A DNA stretch of 64,000 nt from Empedobacter falsenii (GTDB lineage: Bacteria > Bacteroidota > Bacteroidia > Flavobacteriales > Weeksellaceae): NCBI RefSeq assembly GCF_019308355.1, contig NZ_JAAGKM010000004.1, forward strand, positions 1 through 64,000. Reading direction: 5' to 3'. Shown here piece after piece: positions 41,382-49,573 of this stretch (positions are counted from its first letter, which is position 1; every line of letters starts with the position of its first letter). Both the position numbers and the translations under genes were made by a program. The notes under the pieces are model-generated. The model was not told the origin of the DNA. It ran no database searches and saw nothing but the letters and a program-made list of their open reading frames with translations.

Positions 41382-42910
41382 TATTTCGGCATCACATTAT
41401 AAGTTGGATCTTCTTCGATATTTACCTCAATAACGCTTTTTGCATTTTCTAATAATCGAATAGAATCTTTACTCAAATGTCGCAAAATTACAATTTTATC
41501 TTGTTGTGCATATTTAGATGTAATAATATGTAAAGATTCAATTGCACTCATATCAACTATTCTACTCTCTTTCAAATCTATAACAATTATTCTTGGATCA
41601 GAATTAATTTCAAATTTCTCTAAAAAAGTAGAAGTCGAACCAAAGAAAAGTGGTCCATAAATCTCATATATTTTTCGTCCATTTTCATCAACAAATTTAC
41701 GTGCTCGAATACGTTTTGCATTATCCCAAGCAAAAACCAAAGCCGAAACGATAACACCTACAAAAACAGCCAAAGCAAGGTTATGTAACACAATCGTGAT
41801 AATCGCCACCAAAATACTTACAAACACATCCGATTTTGGCATTTTTGTTATTAATTTAAAAAATCCCCATTTAAAAGTCGAAATCGCAACCATCATCATT
41901 ACACCTACAAGTGCTGCCATTGGGATTTTCTCAATCACTGGAGCGCCAATTAGAATAATAATCAAAATAGTAATAGCACCAATTGCTGGTCCTAATCTCG
42001 AACGAGAACCTGCATCTAAATTAACAAATGTCTGAGCAATCATTGCACAACCTCCCATTCCACCGAAAAAACCATTTGTAATATTTGCAGCACCTTGCGC
42101 CAAACATTCTTTATTCGACGAACCTTTCGTTTCAGTCACCTCATCCACCAAAGTAAGCGTTAGCAAAGTTTCAATTAACCCAACCGAACCCATAATAATC
42201 GAATAAGGCAAAATAATTTTCAAGGTTTCTAACGTAAACGGAACACTCGGAATATGAAAACTTGGCAGTTCTCCTTTGATACTCGCAATATCACCAACAG
42301 TCTTTGTATCAATATGAAATCCGATTACCAATAGAAAAGTCACAAGAATTGCAACCAAAGAAGCTGGAATAATTTTCGTTAATTTCGGAAAGAAATAAAC
42401 TATCAGAACTGTAATTAGCGTCAATCCAGCCATCGTATAAAAAGGTGTACCACTCAACCAACTCGTTATTCCATTCGTAGTTGATTTGAATTGTTCTATT
42501 TGTGACATAAAAATAACAACCGCCAAACCATTTAGAAAGCCATACATAACAGGTTGAGGAATTAAACGAACAAATCTTCCTAATTTGAAAACACCAACTA
42601 CTATCTGGAAAACTCCTGCTAAAGCAACCGCAGCAAAAATATATTGCTCACCATACGTAGCATTCAACGCGATTAAAGTGATAACGGTAGCACCTGCTCC
42701 ACCCGCAACCATCGCTGGTCTTCCTCCAAAAACCGCCGTTACAATTCCCATGATAAATGCACCATATAAACCTATTAAAGGTGATAAACCAGCTAAAATT
42801 GCAAACGAAAGCGATTCAGGAATCATTGTCATAGCAACAGTTAAGCCGGCTAATATTTCGTTTTTATAATTTATTTTTTGATTGAATTTTAAATATTCAG
42901 CAATCGACAT
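41381..42910 (-). CDS. SulP-family anion transporter with STAS domain
   Basis: 509 residues from the ATG at 42910 (MSIAEYLKFNQKINYKNE). The longer frame begins within the region directly after a -7 box and is unlikely. The body has 11-14 membrane helices beginning AGLTVAMTMIPESLSFAILAG, the SulP signature, and a segment QGAANITNGFFGGMGGCAMIAQTFVN. The C-terminal 90 residues are a STAS domain (IIVIDLKESRIVDMSAIESL). Such proteins exchange or symport sulphate, bicarbonate or other anions; the helix pattern resembles the bicarbonate/sulphate group and the anion is not determined. Alone. Confidence 0.9.
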   Translation of the reverse strand: MSIAEYLKFNQKINYKNEILAGLTVAMTMIPESLSFAILAGLSPLIGLYGAFIMGIVTAVFGGRPAMVAGGAGATVITLIALNATYGEQYIFAAVALAGVFQIVVGVFKLGRFVRLIPQPVMYGFLNGLAVVIFMSQIEQFKSTTNGITSWLSGTPFYTMAGLTLITVLIVYFFPKLTKIIPASLVAILVTFLLVIGFHIDTKTVGDIASIKGELPSFHIPSVPFTLETLKIILPYSIIMGSVGLIETLLTLTLVDEVTETKGSSNKECLAQGAANITNGFFGGMGGCAMIAQTFVNLDAGSRSRLGPAIGAITILIIILIGAPVIEKIPMAALVGVMMMVAISTFKWGFFKLITKMPKSDVFVSILVAIITIVLHNLALAVFVGVIVSALVFAWDNAKRIRARKFVDENGRKIYEIYGPLFFGSTSTFLEKFEINSDPRIIVIDLKESRIVDMSAIESLHIITSKYAQQDKIVILRHLSKDSIRLLENAKSVIEVNIEEDPTYNVMPK

Positions 42911-42928
42911 CAGAAGTTTTATTTCATG

Positions 42929-42936
42929 CAAAAGTA
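42929..42936 (-). promoter_or_regulatory. -7 element of the SulP gene
   Basis: On the minus strand TACTTTTG fits TAnnTTTG. It is followed at once by a first ATG (42928) and 18 bases later by the ATG at 42910, which has the more likely start. Confidence 0.45.
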
Positions 42937-43014
42937 ACAATTACTACGCATCTAAAATTAGTAAAAAGCTAGATTAAATATCAAATTACATACTAATGAT
43001 TGAAGTAATTTTAT

Positions 43015-43050
43015 AATTGTTAAATATTTCTTAATAAATATTTAACAATT
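43015..43050. promoter_or_regulatory. Perfect 15-bp inverted repeat at the phytase-operon promoter
   Basis: AATTGTTAAATATTT and its exact complement AAATATTTAACAATT are separated by 6 bases. The right arm covers the place of the -33 element of the promoter at 43068. Because there is no G/C-rich stem or T-run, it looks like a protein-binding operator rather than a terminator. Which regulator binds is unknown. Confidence 0.6.
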
Positions 43051-43067
43051 AAGATATATAGCAAGTG

Positions 43068-43075
43068 TATTTTTG
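43068..43075 (+). promoter_or_regulatory. -7 element of the TonB receptor/phytase operon
   Basis: TATTTTTG fits TAnnTTTG, 17 bases before the ATG. The -33 position (about 43045) has TAACAATT of the inverted repeat instead of TTTG, as for a regulated promoter. Confidence 0.45.
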
Positions 43076-43092
43076 ACGAAATTTAATTTCTA

Positions 43093-45906
43093 ATGAAACA
43101 TCTTTTAAAACTCTCCTTATTCATTCTAGGTCCATTCGTTTTGGCTCAAAGCGGCGTTATCTCAGGAAAAGTTATAGATTCTAACGATCAATTTTCGTTA
43201 CCAGGAGCTACAATTCGCATCGAGAATTCCAATAAATATACTGTATCTGACCAAAATGGTAATTATCAATTTCTAAATCTTACGCCTGGTATTTATACCA
43301 TTTATATTGATTATTTGGGATACGAAACCGTTTCAAAACAAATAGAAGTTACCGAAAATAAAACAGCCGTTATTGATTTTTCTCTAAACGCAGGTTACAA
43401 CGAACTAAATGAAGTTGTTATTTTAGGTGATTATTTAAAAGGACAAGCTAAAGCATTAAATCAACAAAAGAGTAATGGCAATATTACAAATATAATATCT
43501 TCTGATCAAGTTGGTCGTTTTCCCGATTCTAACATCGGAGATGCGTTAAAACGTGTGACTGGAGTTACAATGCAAAACGATCAAGGTGAAGCCAGAAACA
43601 TTATCATTAGAGGTTTATCACCCGAATTAAATTCGGTCATGTTAAATGGAGATCGTATTCCATCTGCCGAAGGTGATAACCGAAATGTACAAATGGATCT
43701 AATTCCATCAGATATGATTTCTACCATTGAGGTAAATAAAACATTAACTCCCGATATGGATGCTGACGCGATTGGAGGTTCAGTAAATTTAATTACTCGT
43801 GCAGTACCCAATAAGGAAAGAATTTCTTTCACTGCTTCTGGAGGTTTTGCTCCAATTAGAGATAAAGGCATTTATAATACTGCATTTATATACGGAAATA
43901 GATTTTTTAATAATAAACTTGGTATTGTAGGATCAGCAAGTTATCAACAACAAAATTATGGTTCTGATAATATACAAGCTGTTTGGAAGAAAGGTAAAAA
44001 TGATGATTTTTATGTATCACAAATGGATATTCGTAAATATGATGTACAACGTATAAGAAGAAGTTTTTCTATCTCATCTGACTATATATTTAATAAAAAC
44101 AATCGTATTGATTTTACTGCTATGTATAATTGGCGTGATGATAGAGAGAATAGATATAGAACAAGATACAATGGTATAAAGCAAAACTTCGATGATAATG
44201 GTAATTTAGTGGGCTATACCGGAGAAATCCGTAGAGAAACTAAAGGAGGTATTGACAATAATAGAAACAAGAATACACGTTTAGAGGATCAACGTGTTTA
44301 TAATCTTTCTTTAAGAGGTGAACATTTGTTGTCTCCAAAATTGGATATGGATTGGGGAATTTCTTATTCAAAAGCTAGTGAAGATAGACCTAATGAGCGT
44401 TATATAGATTATCGTCAAAAAAATGTAAGTTTAAACGAGGACTTGTCAGATGGTAATTATCCTTTTATTTCTGTGGTTGGAGGAGAAGATTTATCAAAAT
44501 ATTCTTTAGGAAAAATTACAGAGAATAGAAAAAATACAGATGAATCTGAATTTGGTGCTAAAATTAATTTTAGAGTTCCATTTAGTCTTATAGAAAATAG
44601 AAAAGGACGATTGAGATTTGGAGGACGATTACGTATAAAAGATAAAGAAAGAAACGATATTTTTTATTCATATAAACCTATTGATGGTTTCGGAAGTTTG
44701 GGAGAAGTTCCTACATCATATTATGGTGGAAATGGATTCAATCCAGGTTCTAAATATGTACCAGGCACATTTGTTTCAAACTCATATTTAGGAAATTTAG
44801 ATTTAAAAAATTCATCTTTATTTAGAGAAACTCTAGATCCTTCGGAATATTTATCTGGTAATTATAACGCTAAAGAAAGAATTACAGCAGGATATATTCG
44901 TTGGGATCAAGATTTATTTGAAAATACATCAATTATTACCGGAGTAAGATTTGAGAATACAAATATTGATTACACTGGGAATTACGTTGAAAATAAAAAA
45001 GATTTAGTAAGTCAAATTTCTAATAAAACTGATTATTTGAATGTTTTACCAAGTATTACTTTAAAACATAACTTTACAAAGGATTTTATTTTAAGAACTG
45101 CGTTTACAACAGGAATTGCTCGTCCTAATTATTATGCATTAGTTCCTTATATAAATGTGGTACAAGAAAATTATGAAATCGCAGAAGGAAATCCAGATTT
45201 AAAAGCAACTTATGCTTATAATTATGATATTATGGCCGAAAATTATTTTGACAAAATTGGAATTGTATCTGGAGGATTCTTTTATAAAAGATTAAATAAA
45301 TTTATTTATACTTACAGAAATAACTCTTTTTCATCAAATGATTTTACTCAATTACATCCAAATTTAGCTAATCCAATTCCAGAAGGTGAAACATGGCAAT
45401 ATAAACAAGCTAGAAATGGAGATCATGTAAATGTATGGGGATTTGAGGCTGCAATACAAAGACAATTAGATTTTATTCCAGTAGATTTCTTTAAACATTT
45501 AGGGATTTATCTTAATTATACATACACGAAATCTAAAGCAAAAGGAATAACAAATGAAAATGGAGATGTTAGAAATGACTTAGATTTACCTAAAGCTGCT
45601 CCTCATATGTTTAATGCATCATTGGCTTGGGAAAATAAAAGATTTTCTACTCGTGTTTCTATGAACTATACATCATCTTACTTAGACGAGATTGGTGGTA
45701 ATGCAGACGAAGATTCATATTATGATAAACAATTATTTGTAGATGCAAATGCATCTTATAAATTCAATAAATACTTACGTATTTTTATTGAAGCAAATAA
45801 TCTAACAAACCAACCATTACGCTACTACCAAGGTGTTTCTGATCGTTTGAAAAAAGTTGAGTATTATCAACCACGTTTTACTTTAGGTCTAAAATTTGAT
45901 TTCTAA
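43093..45906 (+). CDS. TonB-dependent receptor paired with phytase
   Basis: 937 residues. Signal peptide (MKHLLKLSLFILGPFVLAQ), carboxypeptidase-regulatory-like domain (about 20-105: GVISGKVIDSNDQFSLPGATI), plug domain (about 120-240: IGDALKRVTGVTMQND, IIIRGLSPELNSVMLNGDRIP) and a 22-strand-type barrel ending in the aromatic YYQPRFTLGLKFDF. The receptor imports a ligand through the outer membrane with energy from TonB/ExbBD. The gene is directly followed (6 bases) by a phytase gene, so the imported ligand may be a phosphorylated inositol or another phytate product. The inverted repeat upstream suggests regulation, possibly by phosphate. Confidence 0.92.
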   Translation: MKHLLKLSLFILGPFVLAQSGVISGKVIDSNDQFSLPGATIRIENSNKYTVSDQNGNYQFLNLTPGIYTIYIDYLGYETVSKQIEVTENKTAVIDFSLNAGYNELNEVVILGDYLKGQAKALNQQKSNGNITNIISSDQVGRFPDSNIGDALKRVTGVTMQNDQGEARNIIIRGLSPELNSVMLNGDRIPSAEGDNRNVQMDLIPSDMISTIEVNKTLTPDMDADAIGGSVNLITRAVPNKERISFTASGGFAPIRDKGIYNTAFIYGNRFFNNKLGIVGSASYQQQNYGSDNIQAVWKKGKNDDFYVSQMDIRKYDVQRIRRSFSISSDYIFNKNNRIDFTAMYNWRDDRENRYRTRYNGIKQNFDDNGNLVGYTGEIRRETKGGIDNNRNKNTRLEDQRVYNLSLRGEHLLSPKLDMDWGISYSKASEDRPNERYIDYRQKNVSLNEDLSDGNYPFISVVGGEDLSKYSLGKITENRKNTDESEFGAKINFRVPFSLIENRKGRLRFGGRLRIKDKERNDIFYSYKPIDGFGSLGEVPTSYYGGNGFNPGSKYVPGTFVSNSYLGNLDLKNSSLFRETLDPSEYLSGNYNAKERITAGYIRWDQDLFENTSIITGVRFENTNIDYTGNYVENKKDLVSQISNKTDYLNVLPSITLKHNFTKDFILRTAFTTGIARPNYYALVPYINVVQENYEIAEGNPDLKATYAYNYDIMAENYFDKIGIVSGGFFYKRLNKFIYTYRNNSFSSNDFTQLHPNLANPIPEGETWQYKQARNGDHVNVWGFEAAIQRQLDFIPVDFFKHLGIYLNYTYTKSKAKGITNENGDVRNDLDLPKAAPHMFNASLAWENKRFSTRVSMNYTSSYLDEIGGNADEDSYYDKQLFVDANASYKFNKYLRIFIEANNLTNQPLRYYQGVSDRLKKVEYYQPRFTLGLKFDF

Positions 45907-45912
45907 ACAATT

Positions 45913-46962
45913 ATGAAAAAAATATTCATCACATTATCACTCTTCACTATTCTATTTTCTTGTGAATCCTCTAAACTGGCTCCAGTTCCTACAAATGCAG
46001 TAAAACCAACTGTTACAACAGAGCAAACACCAAATGACACTGATGATCCTGCAATTTGGATCAATTATCAGAATCCTGAAAAATCACTTATTATTGGAAC
46101 AGATAAACAAGAAGAAACGGGCGGTTTATATGCCTATGATTTGAATGGTAAAATCGTAAACCAAATCGTTCCACTTAATCGTCCAAATAATGTAGATGTT
46201 ATGTACGGTTTTCCTCTGAATGGAAAAAACGTAGACATTGCAGTACTTACCGAACGTGCAAACAATAAAATTAGAATTGTTTCGCTTCCAGATTTTAAAT
46301 TGATTGACGATGGCGGAATCGAAGTTTTCAAAGACGAAACATTACGAGACCCAATGGGAATTGCGCTCTACAAAAGCAAAAACAACAAGTTTTATGCAAT
46401 CGTTGGTCGTAAAGACGGTGTAAGTGGCGAATACCTACATCAATATGCATTAGAAAACAAGAACGGAAAAATAGAAGCAACTTTAGTACGCAAATTTGGA
46501 AATTATTCGGGTAATAAAGAGATTGAAGCCATTGCAGTTGACGAAGAATTAGGCTTTATTTATTATGCTGACGAAACAGCAGGAATTAGAAAATATTATG
46601 CTGATCCAGAAAAAGGAAACGAAGAAATTGCATTTTTTGGGCAAAAAGATTTTAAACGCGACCACGAAGGAATTGCAATTTATAAAACCAATGCAACAGA
46701 TGGCTATATCTTAATTTCGGATCAACAAGCAAATTATTTTAATGTATACAAACGACAAGGTGAAGCTTCAAATCCGAATGAACACAAATTGATTGCTAAA
46801 ATCCCAGTTTCTACTATCGAATGTGACGGAGCTGATGCTATAAACTTCAATTTTGGAACTAAATTCCCAAAAGGTTTCTTTGTTGCTATGAGCAATGGAA
46901 AAACATTCCAAATCTATGATTGGCAAATAATTCAAAACGAAATTGATAAACAAGCAAAATAA
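45913..46962 (+). CDS. Beta-propeller phytase lipoprotein
   Basis: 349 residues. Signal peptide with lipobox (LFSC) and Ser after Cys, so it is probably an outer-membrane lipoprotein. The body is the six-bladed BPP fold: NDTDDPAIWINYQNPEKSLIIGTDKQEETGGLYAYD, PNNVDVMYGF, LRDPMGIALYK, GNKEIEAIAVDEELGFIYYADETAGIRKY and DHEGIAIY, with the acidic Ca-binding residues. Such phytases release phosphate from phytate with Ca2+. Operon with the receptor upstream; terminator downstream. Confidence 0.92.
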   Translation: MKKIFITLSLFTILFSCESSKLAPVPTNAVKPTVTTEQTPNDTDDPAIWINYQNPEKSLIIGTDKQEETGGLYAYDLNGKIVNQIVPLNRPNNVDVMYGFPLNGKNVDIAVLTERANNKIRIVSLPDFKLIDDGGIEVFKDETLRDPMGIALYKSKNNKFYAIVGRKDGVSGEYLHQYALENKNGKIEATLVRKFGNYSGNKEIEAIAVDEELGFIYYADETAGIRKYYADPEKGNEEIAFFGQKDFKRDHEGIAIYKTNATDGYILISDQQANYFNVYKRQGEASNPNEHKLIAKIPVSTIECDGADAINFNFGTKFPKGFFVAMSNGKTFQIYDWQIIQNEIDKQAK

Positions 46963-46980
46963 TTATACATTCACACATAA

Positions 46981-47007
46981 AAAATCCGAGCTCATAGCTC
47001 GGATTTT
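46981..47007 (+). terminator. Terminator of the phytase operon
   Basis: Stem AAAATCCGAGCT / AGCTCGGATTTT with a 3-base loop and further T residues. Confidence 0.85.
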
Positions 47008-47027
47008 TTAGTTATATAGCAGCACCT

Positions 47028-47041
47028 TTTTTGTCAATATA
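47028..47041 (+). repeat. 14-bp direct repeat, left copy
   Basis: TTTTTGTCAATATA, identical to 47367-47380. The two copies frame the repeat-rich segment. A shorter TTGTCAAT occurs a third time at 48142-48149. Confidence 0.6.
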
Positions 47042-47100
47042 ACATCATTTGCACTTATATTTTTTTGTAAACAAAGCCAATCAAAACAAACATTATGAAA

Positions 47101-47122
47101 ATTTTCTACATATTTTCTACAT
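47101..47122 (+). repeat. Tandem 11-bp repeat, unit A
   Basis: ATTTTCTACAT occurs twice in tandem (47101-47111 and 47112-47122). Confidence 0.85.
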
Positions 47123-47142
47123 AAAAACTTCTACTCCACTTC

Positions 47143-47230
47143 ATCGAACAAACATCGAACAAACATCGAAGAACAAATATAGAATAGATATAAAACCATC
47201 GAAGAACTATCGAAGAATCATCGAAAAAAC
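47143..47230 (+). repeat. Phased 11-bp repeat array, unit B (ATCGAA)
   Basis: ATCGAA starts at 47143, 47154, 47165, 47198, 47209 and 47220. All distances are multiples of 11 (11, 11, 33, 11, 11), and the two intervening 11-bp slots (47176, 47187) hold A/T-rich degenerate copies. Unit consensus is ATCGAASAAMC. Since 11 is not a multiple of 3, the pattern is not the product of a coding repeat and instead puts the motif on one face of the DNA helix. Probably an array of binding sites for one protein. Confidence 0.85.
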
Positions 47231-47256
47231 AAACACATAAAAACAGTACATAACCT

Positions 47257-47278
47257 ATAATCAATTGATAATCAATTA
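47257..47278 (+). repeat. Tandem 11-bp repeat, unit C
   Basis: ATAATCAATTG (47257-47267) is followed by ATAATCAATTA (47268-47278), again with 11-bp steps. Confidence 0.8.
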
Positions 47279-47366
47279 ATAGAAAAGACAAAAACAGATA
47301 ACCAAGGAAAAAGAAAGAAAAATAAGGAAAAAACCTGACAATTAGAGAAATTTTAAGAAAATAGAA

Positions 47367-47380
47367 TTTTTGTCAATATA
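47367..47380 (+). repeat. 14-bp direct repeat, right copy
   Basis: TTTTTGTCAATATA, identical to 47028-47041. It lies 43 bases before the DUF6266 ATG and may in part act as a -35-like element. Confidence 0.6.
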
Positions 47381-47423
47381 TATTGCTGAACTTTAGCATA
47401 ATAACCCCTAAAAAAATAAAACA

Positions 47424-48065
47424 ATGGGAAAAATTTATGATTCACTTTTAGCAGGCTCTTCAGGACGCACAGGGCGTATAGTTGTAGCAAATGTAAATGG
47501 TCACGAGATTTCAAGAATCAGACCTAAAAAAAGAACCAAAGCACCATCAGAAAAACAATTACTCGTTCAGCAAAGAATGAAACTTGCCATAGACTTTATG
47601 ACCTCATACAGGGCCTATGCTTGCAAACACTATGGTTATCGTACAGGCATGCGATCTTCTTACAATCAAGCGTTTACCAACATCACAACAAACCTTGTAA
47701 TAGACTATTCAACAGCCACTATAACACCAAATTACCAAAATATTTGTTTCTCCAAAGGTGCATTATTAGCCGCCATTCCATTATCTATTACTTTAGTATC
47801 AGCCGCAATGGTCGAGATAAACTGGCAGAACAATGCTTCACCCACATCAGACACAGCTACAGATATGTTGCAAATATTAGTAGCAGTAGAAAACGAAAAC
47901 AATACATTTTTTATTGAAAATGCAACAGAACGAATGAACGAAACTTACACTTTAAGCCTATCCAACTTTCAAATAGGTAAAACCCTACACTTTTGGATTG
48001 CCTTCCGTTCACAAACAGAAGACCAAGTGTCAAACTCAGTTTATTTAGGTGCCATTAGTACTTAA
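47424..48065 (+). CDS. DUF6266 family protein
   Basis: 213 residues starting MGKIYDSLLAGSSGRTGRIV, the glycine/serine-rich N-terminus typical of DUF6266 proteins of Bacteroidota (MGKI..G..GG.SGKVG.VV). No signal peptide or membrane helix. The middle contains MTSYRAYACKHYGYRTG and a beta-rich second half (EINWQNNASPTSDTATDMLQ, FWIAFRSQTEDQVSNSVYLG). Function unknown. Many DUF6266 genes sit in variable regions; here it lies between two phosphate-scavenging operons, next to a HTH gene and repeats, in a region with different base bias. Confidence 0.8.
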   Translation: MGKIYDSLLAGSSGRTGRIVVANVNGHEISRIRPKKRTKAPSEKQLLVQQRMKLAIDFMTSYRAYACKHYGYRTGMRSSYNQAFTNITTNLVIDYSTATITPNYQNICFSKGALLAAIPLSITLVSAAMVEINWQNNASPTSDTATDMLQILVAVENENNTFFIENATERMNETYTLSLSNFQIGKTLHFWIAFRSQTEDQVSNSVYLGAIST

Positions 48066-48069
48066 AAAC

Positions 48070-48117
48070 ATATTCCTAAGGCTAAAATAATCTAATCATA
48101 TTTAGCCTTAGGAATAT
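48070..48117. repeat. 17-bp perfect inverted repeat after the DUF6266 gene
   Basis: ATATTCCTAAGGCTAAA (48070-48086) and TTTAGCCTTAGGAATAT (48101-48117) are exact complements with a 14-base spacer. It may be a shared terminator for the convergent genes, although no T-run follows on either side, or a recombination site. Confidence 0.7.
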
Positions 48118-48144
48118 TAAAGTTAAATGACCTACATAAAATTG

Positions 48145-48405
48145 TCAATCATTATACCTCTTCAAAATATCCAAAAACAATAAACTCCTCAAATAGTAGT
48201 TCTTAGAACCTAATCTAAAAAACTTAATCTCACCTTTTTTGCGACACCTATCCAGAGTCTTTTCAGATATACCAAACAATTCAGCAACCTCTTGATCCGT
48301 CATCAACTCATCTTTAGTCAATTTAAAATCCTTTGTACTATAACGTTCTACAAACTCCGCATAGATTTGCTGAAGTTCCAAAAATGTAAATTCTGTTTCC
48401 TTCAT
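48145..48405 (-). CDS. Excisionase-like HTH protein
   Basis: About 86 residues from the ATG at 48405 (MKETEFTFLELQ); a longer frame adds a Cys-rich leader that looks unlikely. The central part LMTDQEVAELFGISEKTLDRCRKKGEIKFFRLGSKNYY is the HTH_17/MerR-like winged helix seen in excisionases (Xis) and in small regulators of mobile elements. No integrase gene lies in the window. Convergent with the DUF6266 gene; could recognise the phased repeats, which is only a guess. Confidence 0.75.
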   Translation of the reverse strand: MKETEFTFLELQQIYAEFVERYSTKDFKLTKDELMTDQEVAELFGISEKTLDRCRKKGEIKFFRLGSKNYYLRSLLFLDILKRYND

Positions 48406-48650
48406 ACTACAGCTTTTATAAAAACAACACACATTGGTAATTATTTAATAATGACTAATTTACAAATAAATAAAATATAATACCATATATTAAGCATTTA
48501 ACTCACAAAGCTTGTTGTATAAATGAAGAAAATAGCCTCTCAAGAAGATAATAAGGCTGTAATCATCCAAGACTCTAAAATCACAAAATGAAAAGAATCT
48601 TTTTACATGAAAAATGCACAACTGAAATAAATTTAGTTAACCAAAAAAAA

Positions 48651-48673
48651 ATCCTATTCGAAACAAATAGGAT
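48651..48673 (-). terminator. Terminator of the TonB receptor/GDPD operon
   Basis: Stem ATCCTATT / AATAGGAT with a 7-base loop. The minus strand continues with nine T. It lies 27 bases past the GDPD stop. Confidence 0.75.
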
Positions 48674-48699
48674 GTATTCTGCTAAATATTTTAATAAAA

Positions 48700-49560
48700 T
48701 TACTTGTAGTTAATGAATTGCGAAGGATAATCTGTTTCAATAATATCTGGTCGAGAAATTAAATGCTGAATATAACCCCTTGCCCTTTCTATATCGGTTG
48801 GCAATTTATCCGTAGAAGGCGCAATGGCAATCATCACCATAACACCTTTTTTACGCAAATAAGCTATCATTTCTTTTTGTTCTTCTTTCACTTCCAAACC
48901 AATCCAAGCAATCATTCTATCATACGAAACATTTAGTTTCTCAAAACTTTCAACATCTTTCATCGAATGAAAAGGTTTCATAAACATTACATACTCAAGA
49001 TGTTTTGCATAATAAGCAACCTCATCATCTTTTCGCAAACCTAAAACTACATTAGGATAAGGATTTTCTTTCAGAAATTTCACATAAGTTGCATACGGAA
49101 CACCTTTATTATCCAATTGAAAAATAGTTTTTCCTTGACTCCAATCCAAAGCTTCTTTTAGTGTCGGAATTTTAAAATCAGTTAAATTTCCTTCTCGGTC
49201 TTTTAATCTTGCATTCTTTATTTGAGCATAGGTATACTCTTTTACCTTTCCTTGTAAATTTGTTGTTCGATTGAATGTATCATCGTGCATAAGAATTAAA
49301 ACCGAGTCTTTCGTCAATTGTGGATCAATCTCAAAAAAAGAAGGTATAATTGACAATGTTTTTTCAAAAGCTTCAATACTATTTTCTGGATAGCCAGGCA
49401 TCATACCTCCTCTATGTCCTGAAATAATGATTGGTTTTGATTGGTCTTGTTTGAAATAAGACTTCAAGTCTTCAAAATTTTTGATATCAACGGTATTTAA
49501 TTGCGCATTAGCCACAGTAACTGTAGCTAATAACGCAAACCATAAATGTATTTTTCTCAT
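48700..49560 (-). CDS. Glycerophosphodiester phosphodiesterase family protein
   Basis: 286 residues. A signal peptide (MRKIHLWFALLATVTVANAQ) shows export. The TIM-barrel GDPD motifs are H49-R50-G51 (IISGHRGG), PENSIEAF, FEIDPQLTKDSVLILMHDD with E77, D79 and H92 as metal/catalytic residues, then FNRTT. Such enzymes hydrolyse glycerophosphodiesters to glycerol 3-phosphate and alcohol in the periplasm. It follows the TonB receptor gene by 13 bases, and is its likely partner in uptake of phosphorus or glycerol. Confidence 0.92.
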   Translation of the reverse strand: MRKIHLWFALLATVTVANAQLNTVDIKNFEDLKSYFKQDQSKPIIISGHRGGMMPGYPENSIEAFEKTLSIIPSFFEIDPQLTKDSVLILMHDDTFNRTTNLQGKVKEYTYAQIKNARLKDREGNLTDFKIPTLKEALDWSQGKTIFQLDNKGVPYATYVKFLKENPYPNVVLGLRKDDEVAYYAKHLEYVMFMKPFHSMKDVESFEKLNVSYDRMIAWIGLEVKEEQKEMIAYLRKKGVMVMIAIAPSTDKLPTDIERARGYIQHLISRPDIIETDYPSQFINYK

Positions 49561-49573
49561 GTGAATTGAAATA

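Larger units (their letters stand above)
47008..47423. other. Gene-free A-rich accessory region with phased repeats
   Basis: No plausible gene is found in 415 bases. It contains a 14-base direct repeat (47028 and 47367), three kinds of 11-bp tandem units between 47101 and 47278 and a very purine-rich plus strand between 47280 and 47365. The only frame of some length (47049-47240) has lysine/arginine/threonine-rich residues that just reflect the repeats and is not accepted. Confidence 0.7.

Noticed and set aside
47143-47230. CRISPR array
   Set aside because: Units are 11 bp without unique spacers of constant length; no cas genes in the window.
47049-47240. A 63-codon plus-strand frame over the repeat array
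   Set aside because: Its sequence is set by the 11-bp repeats, with no start context, no hydrophobic core and no homologous look.
47101-47423. Chromosomal replication origin
   Set aside because: No DnaA boxes (TTATCCACA-like) and no dnaA, dnaN or similar gene nearby.
48523-48591. A 22-residue frame starting ATGAAGAAAATAGCC
   Set aside because: Too short, no start signals beyond the ATG, and no recognisable pattern; could be a gene remnant at most.
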